Part shown: piece by piece, positions 26,230-33,885 of the stretch | Position numbering within the stretch: the first letter of the stretch is position 1 | Layout of the letters: the number at the start of each line of letters is the position of its first letter | Assembly (NCBI GenBank): GCA_017987115.1 | Contig: JAGNUG010000027.1 | Location: 1-36,620, forward strand | Direction of reading: 5' to 3' | Length of the DNA: 36,620 bases | Origin: Flavobacteriales bacterium | GTDB lineage: Bacteria; Bacteroidota; Bacteroidia; Flavobacteriales_F; PHOS-HE28 | The notes under the pieces: model-generated | Database searches by the model: none | What the model was told of the DNA's origin: nothing | The model's input: the letters and a program-made list of their open reading frames with translations, nothing else | Program-made: the position numbers and the translations under genes

Positions 26230-26459
26230 TGATCGATCGGACCAAAACTGCGCTGGAACGTCAATTCTTCGGCGTTTGCCATTGGTGGGGCCAAAAGCTC
26301 AACATCAAGACGGAGCAAGTGCGGCTTTCGTTCATTTACCTTAGTTTCATAACCGTCGGGCTGCATTTGGTCGTTTATTTGGTCATGGCCTTCGTTCTAG
26401 AGCATAAGGAGCGGATCAAAAGGCCGTTCGCCAAGCGAAGTTCTGTCTGGGAGCTTTAA
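26229..26459 (+). CDS. PspC-domain small membrane protein
   Basis: 76 aa from ATG 26229, whose A is the last base of the upstream stop. The PspC-type pattern is a short amphipathic N-terminus (FFGVCHWWGQKLNI, KTEQVRLSFIYLSF) followed by one or two membrane segments (ITVGLHLVVYLVMAFVLEH) and a basic tail (KERIKRPFAKRS). PspC proteins act in envelope-stress responses in enterobacteria; in Bacteroidota this small version is widespread and its role is not established. The coupling with DUF2851 suggests a shared function. An in-frame earlier start at 26184 would only add residues inside the previous gene. Confidence 0.8.
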   Translation: MIDRTKTALERQFFGVCHWWGQKLNIKTEQVRLSFIYLSFITVGLHLVVYLVMAFVLEHKERIKRPFAKRSSVWEL

Positions 26460-26493
26460 GTAATTGCCCGCTTTTATACGGCCCGCATGTTCT

Positions 26494-26501
26494 TAGCTTT
26501 G
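26494..26501 (+). promoter_or_regulatory. -7 promoter element of the K+ channel gene
   Basis: TAGCTTTG is an exact TAnnTTTG match. It lies 46 nt before ATG 26548 and only 13 nt before an in-frame TTG at 26515, which favours the ATG start or a very short leader. A TTTT run at 26472-26475 sits at about the -33 position. Confidence 0.5.
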
Positions 26502-26547
26502 AAAGATCGTTCATTTGCAGAACAGACAACGAGTTCAACTTTCACCT

Positions 26548-27255
26548 ATGTTCCGTCGGACTGCACGTAAGCTGATCATTGGTAAGGGGTTACCCTTGGA
26601 TTCCATCAAGCAACCGACAGTAAGGAAGAGGGTTGAGAACGTTGCTGCCATCTGGAACAATACGTATCAGGAAGATGCTGGGTTGGAAAAGTTGGTCCGA
26701 TTGATCCTGGCCACATCCCAATTCCTCTTTCCCGGCATGTATATAAAACATCTGTTCTGGCGAAAAGGAGCGCTGGTCCAGGATTTTGCAATTGAAGTAT
26801 TCGTTCTGCTCAAGACCGCCTTTCCGTTATTGATGCTTTATTTCGGATGGGCCGATAGGGCTTGGGTATTATGGCTTGTGTTTTATTTAATGCTTGAAAC
26901 ACTGATCTATATACCCACCTTGATATTCGCTTCGGATAACTTTTCCAATCCGCGTTCATATCGTCGTTCCAAGATCATGATCTTCATCAATTATTTGGAG
27001 GTCGTATTCTCCTTTGCCGTGATCTACGCGGCTGGCAACTACCTCAATGCGCCTTTCCGTCATTGGTTCGATCCCTTGTATTTCAGTTTCATGTCCACTA
27101 GCACCATTGGTTATGGTGACCTGTTCCCGATCACACCAACTGGAAAAGTGCTGGTCTCTTTGCAATCCTTGTTCTACTTGAGCTATATCGTACTCTTCAT
27201 CGATTTTTTTCGAAAGGGGAAAGAGCCCGGATATTTCGGGGAGAAACAGGCGTGA
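26548..27255 (+). CDS. Potassium channel family protein (ion_trans_2)
   Basis: 235 aa from ATG 26548. The selectivity filter TIGYGD (about 186-191, in FMSTSTIGYGDLFPI) is that of a K+ channel, with a pore helix before it and a final TM helix after (VLVSLQSLFYLSYIVLFIDF). Earlier TM segments lie at about 79-99 (IEVFVLLKTAFPLLMLYFGW), 105-126 (WVLWLVFYLMLETLIYIPTL) and 146-165 (INYLEVVFSFAVIYAAGNY). A soluble, basic N-terminus of ~60 residues precedes them. No cytoplasmic RCK or cyclic-nucleotide domain is present, so gating is unclear. The tail is short (KGKEPGYFGEKQA). The next gene begins 32 nt downstream. Confidence 0.9.
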   Translation: MFRRTARKLIIGKGLPLDSIKQPTVRKRVENVAAIWNNTYQEDAGLEKLVRLILATSQFLFPGMYIKHLFWRKGALVQDFAIEVFVLLKTAFPLLMLYFGWADRAWVLWLVFYLMLETLIYIPTLIFASDNFSNPRSYRRSKIMIFINYLEVVFSFAVIYAAGNYLNAPFRHWFDPLYFSFMSTSTIGYGDLFPITPTGKVLVSLQSLFYLSYIVLFIDFFRKGKEPGYFGEKQA

Positions 27256-27275
27256 TCCGATCCGGATCGCTGGTT

Positions 27276-27283
27276 TAGTTTCG
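27276..27283 (+). promoter_or_regulatory. -7-like element directly before the SDR gene
   Basis: TAGTTTCG, one base from TAnnTTTG, ends 4 nt before the ATG at 27288. If used, the transcript would be essentially leaderless. Confidence 0.35.
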
Positions 27284-27287
27284 CCAC

Positions 27288-28199
27288 ATGAAGATCTTGA
27301 TCACAGGAAGCAATGGCTTGCTCGGACAGAAACTGATCGTAGCCCTTCGGAATGATCCGGAGGTAACACTTATCGCGACATCGAGAGGAGAGGATAGAAC
27401 TCCGAATGCACTAGTGGATCAGTATCGGAAACTGGACGTTACGGACAAAGGCGAAGTTGATGCTGTTTTCGATGCTGTTCGTCCGGATACCGTGATCCAT
27501 ACCGCCGCAATGACGAATGTCGATGCCTGCGAGCTGGACCCTGAAGCGTGTAATTTGCAGAACATCACGGCCACGGAGCATTTGATCGCCGCTGCGAAAA
27601 AGCACGGTACCCACTTTGTATTCCTCAGTACTGATTTCATTTTCGATGGTAAGGATGGCCCGTATCGCGAAGAAGACGCAGCTGCCCCATTGAGCATCTA
27701 TGGGCAAAGCAAATTGGAAGGTGAGCAGCTCGTGATGAATTCGGGTCTTGCTCATTGGGCCATTGCACGAACGATCATTGTTTATGGTGTAGCAGCTGGG
27801 CTTAGCCGCAGTAACGTAGTGCTTTGGGCAAAAGGGGCTTTGGAAAAAGGTTCTCCGATCAATGTAGTTGATGATCAATACCGAATGCCAACACTTGCTG
27901 AAGACCTTGCAAATGGATGTATCCTGATAGCGAAACGCAAAGCAACAGGGGTCTACCACCTAAGCGGGCCGGACGGTATGACCATTCTTGAGCTGGTCCA
28001 GCGAGTGGCTAAGTACTACGATCTGGATGATTCGATAGTGACCCGAATTGATTCAGTGAGCCTTTCTCAGCCTGCTGAACGTCCGCCTCGAACAGGATTT
28101 GTGCTGGATAAGGCGCGAAAGGAGCTGGGCTATGAGCCGCATAGTTTCGAAGAAGGGTTGGGCATTCTCACGGAACAATTGGCCGGAGAAAAGCGCTGA
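27288..28199 (+). CDS. dTDP-4-dehydrorhamnose reductase-like extended SDR
   Basis: 303 aa. An N-terminal Rossmann fold with GSNGLLGQKL (7-16, the GxxGxxG motif) binds NAD(P)H. LDVTDKGEVDAVFDAVRPDT and HTAAMTNVDACELDPE follow, with the active-site Tyr-Lys pair in SIYGQSKLEGEQL (YxxxK). C-terminal PDGMTILELVQRVAKYY and PPRTGFVLDKARKELGY are typical of the RmlD substrate-binding family. RmlD makes dTDP-L-rhamnose for surface glycans, but no rfbA/B/C genes are adjacent and the family includes other sugar-nucleotide reductases, so I give no symbol. Cytoplasmic. Confidence 0.88.
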   Translation: MKILITGSNGLLGQKLIVALRNDPEVTLIATSRGEDRTPNALVDQYRKLDVTDKGEVDAVFDAVRPDTVIHTAAMTNVDACELDPEACNLQNITATEHLIAAAKKHGTHFVFLSTDFIFDGKDGPYREEDAAAPLSIYGQSKLEGEQLVMNSGLAHWAIARTIIVYGVAAGLSRSNVVLWAKGALEKGSPINVVDDQYRMPTLAEDLANGCILIAKRKATGVYHLSGPDGMTILELVQRVAKYYDLDDSIVTRIDSVSLSQPAERPPRTGFVLDKARKELGYEPHSFEEGLGILTEQLAGEKR

Positions 28200-28312
28200 T
28201 CTTCACTTTTTTCGGAATTCGCTTTTGAGCCCGATGAAGTTGGGCATCCATCGAAGTTGTTTCTACGATGAGAGATCGGTGAAATGGCCTCTTAATATTC
28301 CTTTCTTTGTCT

Positions 28313-29284
28313 GTGGCTAATAAGAAACGACACAGGATCACGGACAATAGACCGTTGAAGGAAAAGCTCAAGGACCTGGGTAATTTGCACGCAGGTGAAC
28401 GTCATGGATTCTTACTGATCGTGTTGGTGCTATTGATCTCCTCGGTATGGGTGGGATATATGAAATTCGTTTACGCGCCACCAGCCAGAGACCTTTCAGC
28501 GCTCAAAGCTGAAATGGAGACCTGGTCGGCACTGCGTTCCGAGAAGATGACCTCGAATAGTGTTGAATTAGCAGAACCCTTTCCGTTTGATCCGAATACA
28601 ATTGAACGATCGGAGTGGTTAGCGCTGGGATTATCAGAACGGCAGGTTGATGGCATTGAACGGTACGTTACCAAAGGCGGAGAGTTCCGTTCCAAAAAAG
28701 ACGTGGAGCGGATGTACACGATCAGTCCGGAAATGTATGCACGGTTGGAACCATATATCCTACTGCCGGACAGCTTTGTGCGAGCTGTACGTCCGCAGAA
28801 TGAAAAGAAACAATGGCAGCAGTACACCAAGGATAGCGCCACTTATGAGAACAAGGATCCTTATGTTCGTAAGACCTTGAATAGGGTGGAGGTCAATACA
28901 GCGGACTCCATAGCTCTTGTTGCTCTGCCTGGGATCGGCCCTTCTTTTGCCAAGGGCATTATCAAGTATAGGAATATGCTCGGCGGTTTTCATTCACTTG
29001 AACAATTGGAGGAAGTCTATGTTCTACGCGATAAGCCGGATGCCATCGCTCGGATGAAGGAACTCTTAACACTTGACCCGAGTGCCGTTCATTACATCCC
29101 GATCAATTCATGTACCGTGGAACAGCTTGCAGAACACCCTTATGCTCGTTGGAAGATCGCTAAGCCATTGATCGCTTATCGTACGCAACATGGACCATTT
29201 GCGAGGATCGAGGACATTCAGAAGTGCGTTATGGTCACTGATAGTGTATACGCTCGACTGGCGCCTTACCTTACGCTGGAATGA
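28313..29284 (+). CDS. Membrane-anchored helix-hairpin-helix protein (ComEA-like)
   Basis: 323 aa from GTG 28313; an in-frame TTG at 28307 lies inside a TTTCTTTG promoter-like box (28302-28309), which disfavours it. A basic N-terminus is followed by one TM helix (about 24-45, GFLLIVLVLLISSVWVGYMK), placing the rest in the periplasm or at the membrane surface. There are three helix-hairpin-helix units: about 80-150 (WLALGLSERQVDGIERYV, GGEFRSKKDVERMY), about 193-245 (VNTADSIALVALPGIGPSFA, GGFHSLEQLEEVY) and about 255-320 (INSCTVEQLAEHPYARWKIA, GPFARIEDIQKC). HhH repeats bind DNA without sequence preference; ComEA does so in natural transformation. Whether this protein serves DNA uptake is unproven, since no comEC or pilus gene is nearby. 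Confidence 0.85.
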   Translation: MANKKRHRITDNRPLKEKLKDLGNLHAGERHGFLLIVLVLLISSVWVGYMKFVYAPPARDLSALKAEMETWSALRSEKMTSNSVELAEPFPFDPNTIERSEWLALGLSERQVDGIERYVTKGGEFRSKKDVERMYTISPEMYARLEPYILLPDSFVRAVRPQNEKKQWQQYTKDSATYENKDPYVRKTLNRVEVNTADSIALVALPGIGPSFAKGIIKYRNMLGGFHSLEQLEEVYVLRDKPDAIARMKELLTLDPSAVHYIPINSCTVEQLAEHPYARWKIAKPLIAYRTQHGPFARIEDIQKCVMVTDSVYARLAPYLTLE

Positions 29285-29345
29285 GGTGTTCAGGTAATTG
29301 TAAAAGGCAGATAAGTTGTGTATGGAAAACTGTGGTCCGATCACC

Positions 29346-29353
29346 TAAATTCG
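29346..29353 (+). promoter_or_regulatory. -7-like element of apt
   Basis: TAAATTCG, one base off TAnnTTTG, ends 10 nt before the GTG start of apt. Confidence 0.35.
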
Positions 29354-29363
29354 CACCCCCATC

Positions 29364-29897
29364 GTGAAAGATCTTAATACACGTCTTGCTGCCGCGATCC
29401 GCGCAGTGCCGGATTTCCCTAAGCCAGGTATCCTTTTCCGTGATATAACACCGGTTCTGGAAGACCCCCAGCTCAGCGCAAGTTGTGTTGATGGCTTTCG
29501 CGAAGCACTGGCTGACATTAGAATAGATGCCATCGCCGGGATCGAAAGCCGCGGTTTCTTGTTCGGTATGCCGCTGGCTTTAGCGCTGGATGTGCCATTC
29601 GTAACAGTGCGGAAAAGAGGGAAATTACCGTGGAAGACCGTGAGCTACAAGTATGACCTTGAATACGGAAGTGCTGAGGTGGAAATGCACGTCGACAGCG
29701 TTAAGCCCGGCATGCGTGTACTCGTACATGATGATCTGCTTGCGACCGGAGGAACAGCGGTAGCCGCAGCAGAACTGATCAAAAAGCAAGGCGGTATCGT
29801 TGCCGGTTTTAGTTTCTTGATCGAACTCGAATTCTTGAACGGCGTTGAACGCCTCAAACCTTATAACGCGCAGATCATCCGATTGATCTCTTATTGA
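29364..29897 (+). CDS. apt: Adenine phosphoribosyltransferase
   Basis: 177 aa, normal length for APRT. It salvages adenine with PRPP to AMP in the cytoplasm. GTG start at 29364. The N-terminus IRAVPDFPKPGILFRDITPV is diagnostic, as are GIESRGFLFGMPLA (adenine pocket) and VRKRGKLPWKT. The PRPP loop is VLVHDDLLATGGTAVA (119-134), with adjacent acidic D123-D124. The following gene begins 5 nt after the stop, suggesting one transcript. Confidence 0.97.
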   Translation: MKDLNTRLAAAIRAVPDFPKPGILFRDITPVLEDPQLSASCVDGFREALADIRIDAIAGIESRGFLFGMPLALALDVPFVTVRKRGKLPWKTVSYKYDLEYGSAEVEMHVDSVKPGMRVLVHDDLLATGGTAVAAAELIKKQGGIVAGFSFLIELEFLNGVERLKPYNAQIIRLISY

Positions 29898-29902
29898 ATA
29901 CC

Positions 29903-31048
29903 ATGGAATTCAGCACTACGGAGAACCAGACCATGATCGCACAAGCCGTGCGTGACCTTTGCGAGCGTGAATTACGCCCCAATGTGATGGATTGGGACGA
30001 AAGTCAACATATGCCGATCGACCTTTTCAAGAAACAATTCGGTCCTGCAGGGATGCTGGGGGTGTTGGTTCCGGAAGAATATGGTGGAGCAGGTTTAGGC
30101 TATTTCGAGTATGTGACCACGATCGTTGAAGTAGCCAAGATCTGTGGATCCGTGGGCCTGAGCGTAGCAGCGCATAACAGTTTGTGTACCGGCCATATCC
30201 TGCAATTCGGTAGTCACGAACAAAAACTGAAGTGGTTGCCTAAGCTGGCCTCTGGCGAATGGTTGGGTGCATGGGCACTTACCGAACCGAATACCGGCAG
30301 TGATGCTATGCGTATGAAATGCACCGCGCGCAAAGAAGGCAATGAATGGGTCCTGAACGGTACGAAATGTTGGATCACACACGGTCAATGCAGTGATGTG
30401 GTCGTCGTAATTGCGCGTACTGGTGATCTGCTGGACAGTAACGGGATGACCACCTTTGTTGTGGAACGCGGGACCATAGGTCTTAAAGCCGGCAAGAAGG
30501 AGAATAAGTTGGGCATGCGCGCTAGTGAGACTGCCGAAGTGATCTTTGAAGATTGCAGGGTGAGCGAGGCGAACATTCTTGGTAAAGAGGGTGATGGGTT
30601 CAAGCAGGCCATGAAGGTGTTGGATGGTGGCCGCATTAGTATTGCGGCGTTGAGCCTTGGCATTGCCAAGGGTGCGTTCGAGGCAAGTGTCAAATACGCC
30701 AAGGAACGGGAGCAATTCGGCCAACCGATCGCCAATTTCCAGGCCATCGCGTTCAAACTGGCCGATATGGCTACCCGCATTGAAGCTGCGGAGCTGCTTA
30801 CATTAAGCGCTGCCGATCTCAAGAACAGGCACAAAAAGATGACCACGGAAGGTGCAATGGCCAAGTATTATGCAAGCGAGGTTTGCGTTTGGGCGAGCAA
30901 TGAAGCCGTGCAGATCTTCGGTGGATATGGCTACACAAAGGACTTCCCTGTGGAGAAATTCTACCGTGACAGCAAGCTTTGCACCATTGGAGAGGGTACC
31001 AGCGAGATCCAGAAAGTGGTGATCAGTAGGAATGTGCTGAAGGCTTAG
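29903..31048 (+). CDS. Acyl-CoA dehydrogenase
   Basis: 381 aa from ATG 29903; an in-frame TTG at 29894 overlaps the apt stop. This is an FAD flavoprotein that oxidises acyl-CoA to enoyl-CoA in beta-oxidation, passing electrons to ETF. N-terminal helical domain about 1-115. Middle domain with [15 protein letters not shown] (FAD/substrate contact) and [11 protein letters not shown]-terminal helices with [20 protein letters not shown] and [20 protein letters not shown]. The catalytic base is probably E364 in [11 protein letters not shown], the position used by short- and medium-chain enzymes. Short-chain (butyryl-CoA) specificity is likely from the overall pattern but not certain. The pairing with apt is probably only operonic. 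Confidence 0.95.
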   Translation: MEFSTTENQTMIAQAVRDLCERELRPNVMDWDESQHMPIDLFKKQFGPAGMLGVLVPEEYGGAGLGYFEYVTTIVEVAKICGSVGLSVAAHNSLCTGHILQFGSHEQKLKWLPKLASGEWLGAWALTEPNTGSDAMRMKCTARKEGNEWVLNGTKCWITHGQCSDVVVVIARTGDLLDSNGMTTFVVERGTIGLKAGKKENKLGMRASETAEVIFEDCRVSEANILGKEGDGFKQAMKVLDGGRISIAALSLGIAKGAFEASVKYAKEREQFGQPIANFQAIAFKLADMATRIEAAELLTLSAADLKNRHKKMTTEGAMAKYYASEVCVWASNEAVQIFGGYGYTKDFPVEKFYRDSKLCTIGEGTSEIQKVVISRNVLKA

Positions 31049-31133
31049 GTCCAGAACGTAGGAAGTATCATGATCCCAACTAAGATCGGTTCATGGTCTT
31101 CGATGGACCGAATAATATTTCTTTGATACGTGC

Positions 31134-31163
31134 TTGCGGCGATCGATCCGCTCCTTATATTTG
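31134..31163 (+). promoter_or_regulatory. rpsU promoter
   Basis: TTG (31134-31136), 19-nt spacer, TATATTTG (31156-31163): an exact Bacteroidota-type promoter. Transcription should begin near 31167, giving a leader of about 26 nt. It also rules out an in-frame start at 31130. Confidence 0.75.
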
Positions 31164-31192
31164 CGCCCCCTAAGCGAAAAAGACACAGGCAT

Positions 31193-31384
31193 ATGCTGAT
31201 CATTCCGGTAAAAGAAGGCGAGAGCATCGATAAGGCGCTCAAGAAGTTCAAGAAGAAATTCGAGCGCACCCAGACAATGCGTCAATTGCGCAAGCGTCAG
31301 GCGTTCATTAAGCCTTCAGTGAACCGTCGTAAAGAAATGATCCGTGCAGCATACAAGCTTACGTTGCAAGTAGCGGACGATTAG
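31193..31384 (+). CDS. rpsU: Small ribosomal subunit protein bS21
   Basis: 63 aa from ATG 31193 (MLIIPVKEGESIDKALKKFK), rich in Lys and Arg (KKKFERTQTMRQLRKRQAF, NRRKEMIRAAYKL). bS21 sits on the 30S platform next to the 16S 3' end. In Bacteroidota it helps hide the anti-Shine-Dalgarno tail, consistent with the general lack of Shine-Dalgarno sequences here. A longer in-frame ORF begins at 31130, but that start lies upstream of the promoter -33 box. The short leader has no AGGAGG-like motif. Single-gene unit with its own promoter and terminator. Confidence 0.95.
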   Translation: MLIIPVKEGESIDKALKKFKKKFERTQTMRQLRKRQAFIKPSVNRRKEMIRAAYKLTLQVADD

Positions 31385-31404
31385 TAGCAACCGACCCCTC
31401 ACCG

Positions 31405-31443
31405 AAAGGCGAAAAGATCATCCAGGTCTTTTCGCCTTTTTTT
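31405..31443 (+). terminator. rpsU intrinsic terminator
   Basis: Perfect 13-bp stem AAAGGCGAAAAGA (31405-31417) and TCTTTTCGCCTTT (31427-31439), 9-nt loop, followed by further T residues (TTTT to 31443). Confidence 0.9.
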
Positions 31444-31572
31444 GTCATAGGTCTCGCTACATCCGGGTTTGATCAGGTTGGCCTGATCTACTGCCTGCAA
31501 CGAACAAACCGTAATTAACAACTCGTTGGGCAACGCACTGGACCGATCTCAACCGCCGTTACCTTGGTCGTA

Positions 31573-32463
31573 ATGTTATTGGACCGGTTCGTTGATCATC
31601 TTACTTACGAAAAACGCTTCAGTCCACATACGGTTTCTGCCTACCAACGGGATATCAAGCAGTTCGCGACTTTCCTCAAAGCATTCGGAGTGAATGAACC
31701 GGAGAAAGCCACGGATAAAGTAGTCCGCTTGTGGATGATGAACCTTATGGAGGAGGACACAGGTCCACGAAGTGTGAATCGAAAGCTCAGTTCGCTGCGC
31801 AGTTTCTTCCGATTTGCACGGATCACGGGTTCCATTACTACGGACCCTACTGCTCTGGTCGATCCACCTAAAACACCAAAGCGGTTACCGGAATTTGTTG
31901 AAGAACAGAAGATCGGGCGTATGTTCGATGACCTGCAATGGCCGGAAGGGTTCAAAGGAATGACGCACCGGTTGATCCTTGAATTGCTCTATTGCACAGG
32001 TATGCGTTTGGCAGAGCTCATGGGACTCAAGATCGGAGATATAGACCTTGGATCGAACAGCCTGAGAGTACTGGGTAAACGCAATAAAGAACGGATCATT
32101 CCAATTGGCGATGAATTGACCAGAAACATTGCGAATTACATAACGGAACGGACCGCCCTTCACGGAGGAGCGAGAGCAGCTGACGCTTTACTGTTGGATA
32201 AGCATGGTGAACCGTTTGCCCGCCGTACCGTACAAAGACTCGTAACACATTATCTTAGTGGGGTCACCTCACAAAAAAAACGTAGTCCTCACGTCCTGAG
32301 GCATACCTTCGCTACACACATGTTAGAACACGGTGCTGACCTTAATGCAGTAAAAGAGATCCTTGGACATGCGAATCTTGCGGCCACACAGGTCTACACC
32401 CATAACACGGTAGAAAAACTTAGAAAAGTCCATGCTCAAGCCCATCCAAGAGGAGGAGCTTAG
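31573..32463 (+). CDS. Xer-type tyrosine recombinase (chromosome dimer resolution)
   Basis: 296 aa from ATG 31573; an in-frame TTG at 31564 lies inside a TACCTTGG box. N-terminal SAM-like core-binding domain about 1-90 (FVDHLTYEKRFSPHTVSAYQ). The catalytic domain has the full set: R145 (TGMRLAELMGL), K169 (LGKRNKER), H240 and R243 (SPHVLRHTFATHML), H266 (LGHANLAATQ) and the nucleophile Y275 (VYTHNTVEKL). Length and sequence fit XerC/XerD. I cannot tell which, and many Bacteroidota use two such proteins. Its place directly before hpf and the tRNA-tuf cluster is the conserved housekeeping position rather than that of a phage integrase. An A8 run (32273-32280) lies just before the HxxR box. hpf follows after 32 nt. 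Confidence 0.93.
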   Translation: MLLDRFVDHLTYEKRFSPHTVSAYQRDIKQFATFLKAFGVNEPEKATDKVVRLWMMNLMEEDTGPRSVNRKLSSLRSFFRFARITGSITTDPTALVDPPKTPKRLPEFVEEQKIGRMFDDLQWPEGFKGMTHRLILELLYCTGMRLAELMGLKIGDIDLGSNSLRVLGKRNKERIIPIGDELTRNIANYITERTALHGGARAADALLLDKHGEPFARRTVQRLVTHYLSGVTSQKKRSPHVLRHTFATHMLEHGADLNAVKEILGHANLAATQVYTHNTVEKLRKVHAQAHPRGGA

Positions 32464-32495
32464 CGCCATGTAGAACCAACCAATTATTCAAGACC

Positions 32496-32798
32496 ATGAA
32501 CGTGAACGTCCATTCCATTCATTTCAATGCCGATGCTAAACTGGTAGAGTTCATCAAAACAAAACTGAATAAACTAACACAATTCAATGACAGCATACTA
32601 TCCGGTGATGTGTTCCTGAGATTGGAACACGATGGTGACAACCGAGAGAACAAAGTAGTTGAGATCCGCCTTGCTGTTCCAGGCAATGACCTATTTGCCA
32701 AACGACAAGGTAAATCGTTCGAAGAGGCCGCAGTAAACACGATAGAGGCGCTTCGTAGCCAAGCCGAAAAGACCAAGGAGAAGTCCCGTTCGGTATAA
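32496..32798 (+). CDS. hpf: Ribosome hibernation-promoting factor, short form (HPF/RaiA family)
   Basis: 100 aa, the short class without the C-terminal dimerisation domain of long HPF. It binds the 30S decoding site in stationary phase and inactivates or protects ribosomes. The beta-alpha-beta-beta-beta-alpha pattern is visible: VNVHSIHFNADAKLVEFIKT, LTQFNDSILSGDVFLRL, NKVVEIRLAVPGNDLFAKRQ and KSFEEAAVNTIEALRSQAEK. It lies 32 nt after the recombinase gene with no promoter between, so the two are co-transcribed, and is closed by a strong terminator. Confidence 0.93.
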   Translation: MNVNVHSIHFNADAKLVEFIKTKLNKLTQFNDSILSGDVFLRLEHDGDNRENKVVEIRLAVPGNDLFAKRQGKSFEEAAVNTIEALRSQAEKTKEKSRSV

Positions 32799-32827
32799 GT
32801 GGTGATCCACCTTTCGTGTGAACGAAC

Positions 32828-32859
32828 AAGGCCATTACGTCAGTGTAGTGGCCTTTTTT
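32828..32859 (+). terminator. Intrinsic terminator after hpf
   Basis: 11-bp stem AAGGCCATTAC (32828-32838) with GTAGTGGCCTT (32845-32855; one T-G wobble), 6-nt loop, then TTTT. A second, imperfect hairpin (AACGGGCC 32892-32899 with GGGCCGTT 32904-32911, then TTT) may be a backup. Confidence 0.85.
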
Positions 32860-33012
32860 GTGTTATAGTTGCAACCTTTGATCAACCTAACAACGGGCCT
32901 TTGGGGCCGTTTTCATTGTTCTTTAGCTTGCGGAAATTCACCGTGTGCGCTGGGGATAGTAGCGTTGCCCCGATCAAAGTACATGCCGAACTCAATTTTC
33001 TTTCAACCATAC

Positions 33013-33044
33013 TTTGGTGGGAACCGGATCTTTTTCTACCTTTG
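33013..33044 (+). promoter_or_regulatory. Promoter of the tRNA-tuf operon
   Basis: TTTG (33013-33016), 20-nt spacer, TACCTTTG (33037-33044): a complete match to the Bacteroidota vegetative promoter. Transcription would start near 33048, about 60 nt before tRNA-Thr. Confidence 0.75.
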
Positions 33045-33110
33045 CAGGCCCAAATCGGGACCTTATGGTTTCGAAGAAGGAAAACGTACGTTCTTTTCTT
33101 TGTTGTACAG

Positions 33111-33183
33111 GCCAATGTAGCTCAGCTGGTAGAGCAGCTGATTTGTAATCAGCCGGTCGGGGGTTCGAGTCCCTTCATTGGCT
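33111..33183 (+). tRNA. tRNA-Thr (anticodon TGT)
   Basis: Full cloverleaf. Acceptor GCCAATG (33111-33117) pairs with CATTGGC (33176-33182); D-arm GCTCAGCTGGTAGAGC; anticodon loop TTTGTAA with TGT; T-arm GGGGGTTCGAGTCCC. CCA is not encoded. First tRNA of the cluster before tuf. Confidence 0.96.
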
Positions 33184-33198
33184 CCGTGAATTGGTTCA

Positions 33199-33284
33199 GG
33201 GGAGATACCCAAGCGGCCAACGGGGGCAGACTGTAAATCTGCTGTCTTACGACTTCGTAGGTTCGAATCCTGCTCTCCCCACCA
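33199..33284 (+). tRNA. tRNA-Tyr (anticodon GTA), CCA encoded
   Basis: Class II tRNA with a long variable arm (GTCTTACGACTTCGTAG region). Acceptor GGGGAGA (33199-33205) pairs with TCTCCCC (33274-33280); anticodon GTA in CTGTAAA; T-arm GGTTCGAATCC. Discriminator A33281 is followed by a genomic CCA (33282-33284), unlike the other tRNAs here. Confidence 0.96.
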
Positions 33285-33576
33285 AAACACTCCACGGAGC
33301 CGCTAATGTCGCTTCCAGACAAAAGCAAAGGTGAAGAGAAGTTGAACCCTAATACGCGGAACAACCGATAGGCACCATTTGATCAATTCCATCTCGATGG
33401 GAACCTACTGGTAAGAACCGAAAGATGATCTCCTTTTCAGTTATCGCTGCCACTTTACGAGGTGCGAGAAACAGAAAGTGAACGACCAAAGACCAATACC
33501 GGAGGAAGTAAGTCGGTAAGTGGGCCGTTCCAAAAACGGACCGTTCAATACTGATGGATAGCCACCAAAACCAAAT
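33285..33576 (+). other. 292-nt spacer inside the tRNA cluster, no gene recognised
   Basis: Between tRNA-Tyr and tRNA-Gly. No ORF with coding character, no terminator with a T run, and no exact TAnnTTTG box were found. Spacers between the other tRNAs are 15-70 nt. A stem is possible near 33525-33545 (GGGCCGTTCC and GGACCGTTC are not complementary, so weak). It may hold a small RNA or simply long processed spacer. Confidence 0.4.
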
Positions 33577-33649
33577 GCGGGAGTAGCTCAGTTGGTAGAG
33601 CATCAGCCTTCCAAGCTGAACGTCGCGGGTTCGAGTCTCGTCTCCCGCT
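33577..33649 (+). tRNA. tRNA-Gly (anticodon TCC)
   Basis: Acceptor GCGGGAG (33577-33583) pairs with CTCCCGC (33642-33648); D-arm GCTCAGTTGGTAGAGC; anticodon TCC in CTTCCAA; T-arm GCGGGTTCGAGTCTCGT. CCA is not encoded. Confidence 0.96.
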
Positions 33650-33717
33650 CTACTGAAGAACACCGGATGTCTCTTGAAAAAGAGAAGTTAAAGTGTGAAT
33701 GAAGAATGAACAGATCA

Positions 33718-33789
<72 letters not shown>

Positions 33790-33885
33790 CAACAGCGAAT
33801 ACTAGGCACTGGCGTAGACGATGGTTTCGATACGCTTGGTACAACGAATAAAGGACCTTAACAACAGGAACAATACCGAACCAAA

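Noticed and set aside
31130-31192. Upstream in-frame start for rpsU adding 21 residues
   Set aside because: It lies before the promoter -33 box, and the added residues do not belong to bS21.
32273-32280. A8 run in the recombinase gene as a phase-variation site
   Set aside because: Lys-Lys codons give such runs commonly, the frame is intact, and dimer resolution is not an expected phase-variable trait.
31573-32463. Tyrosine recombinase next to tRNAs as the integrase of a genomic island
   Set aside because: Length, complete Xer motif set and the conserved hpf-tRNA-tuf neighbourhood point to a housekeeping Xer protein; no att-like tRNA fragment repeat or mobile genes were seen.
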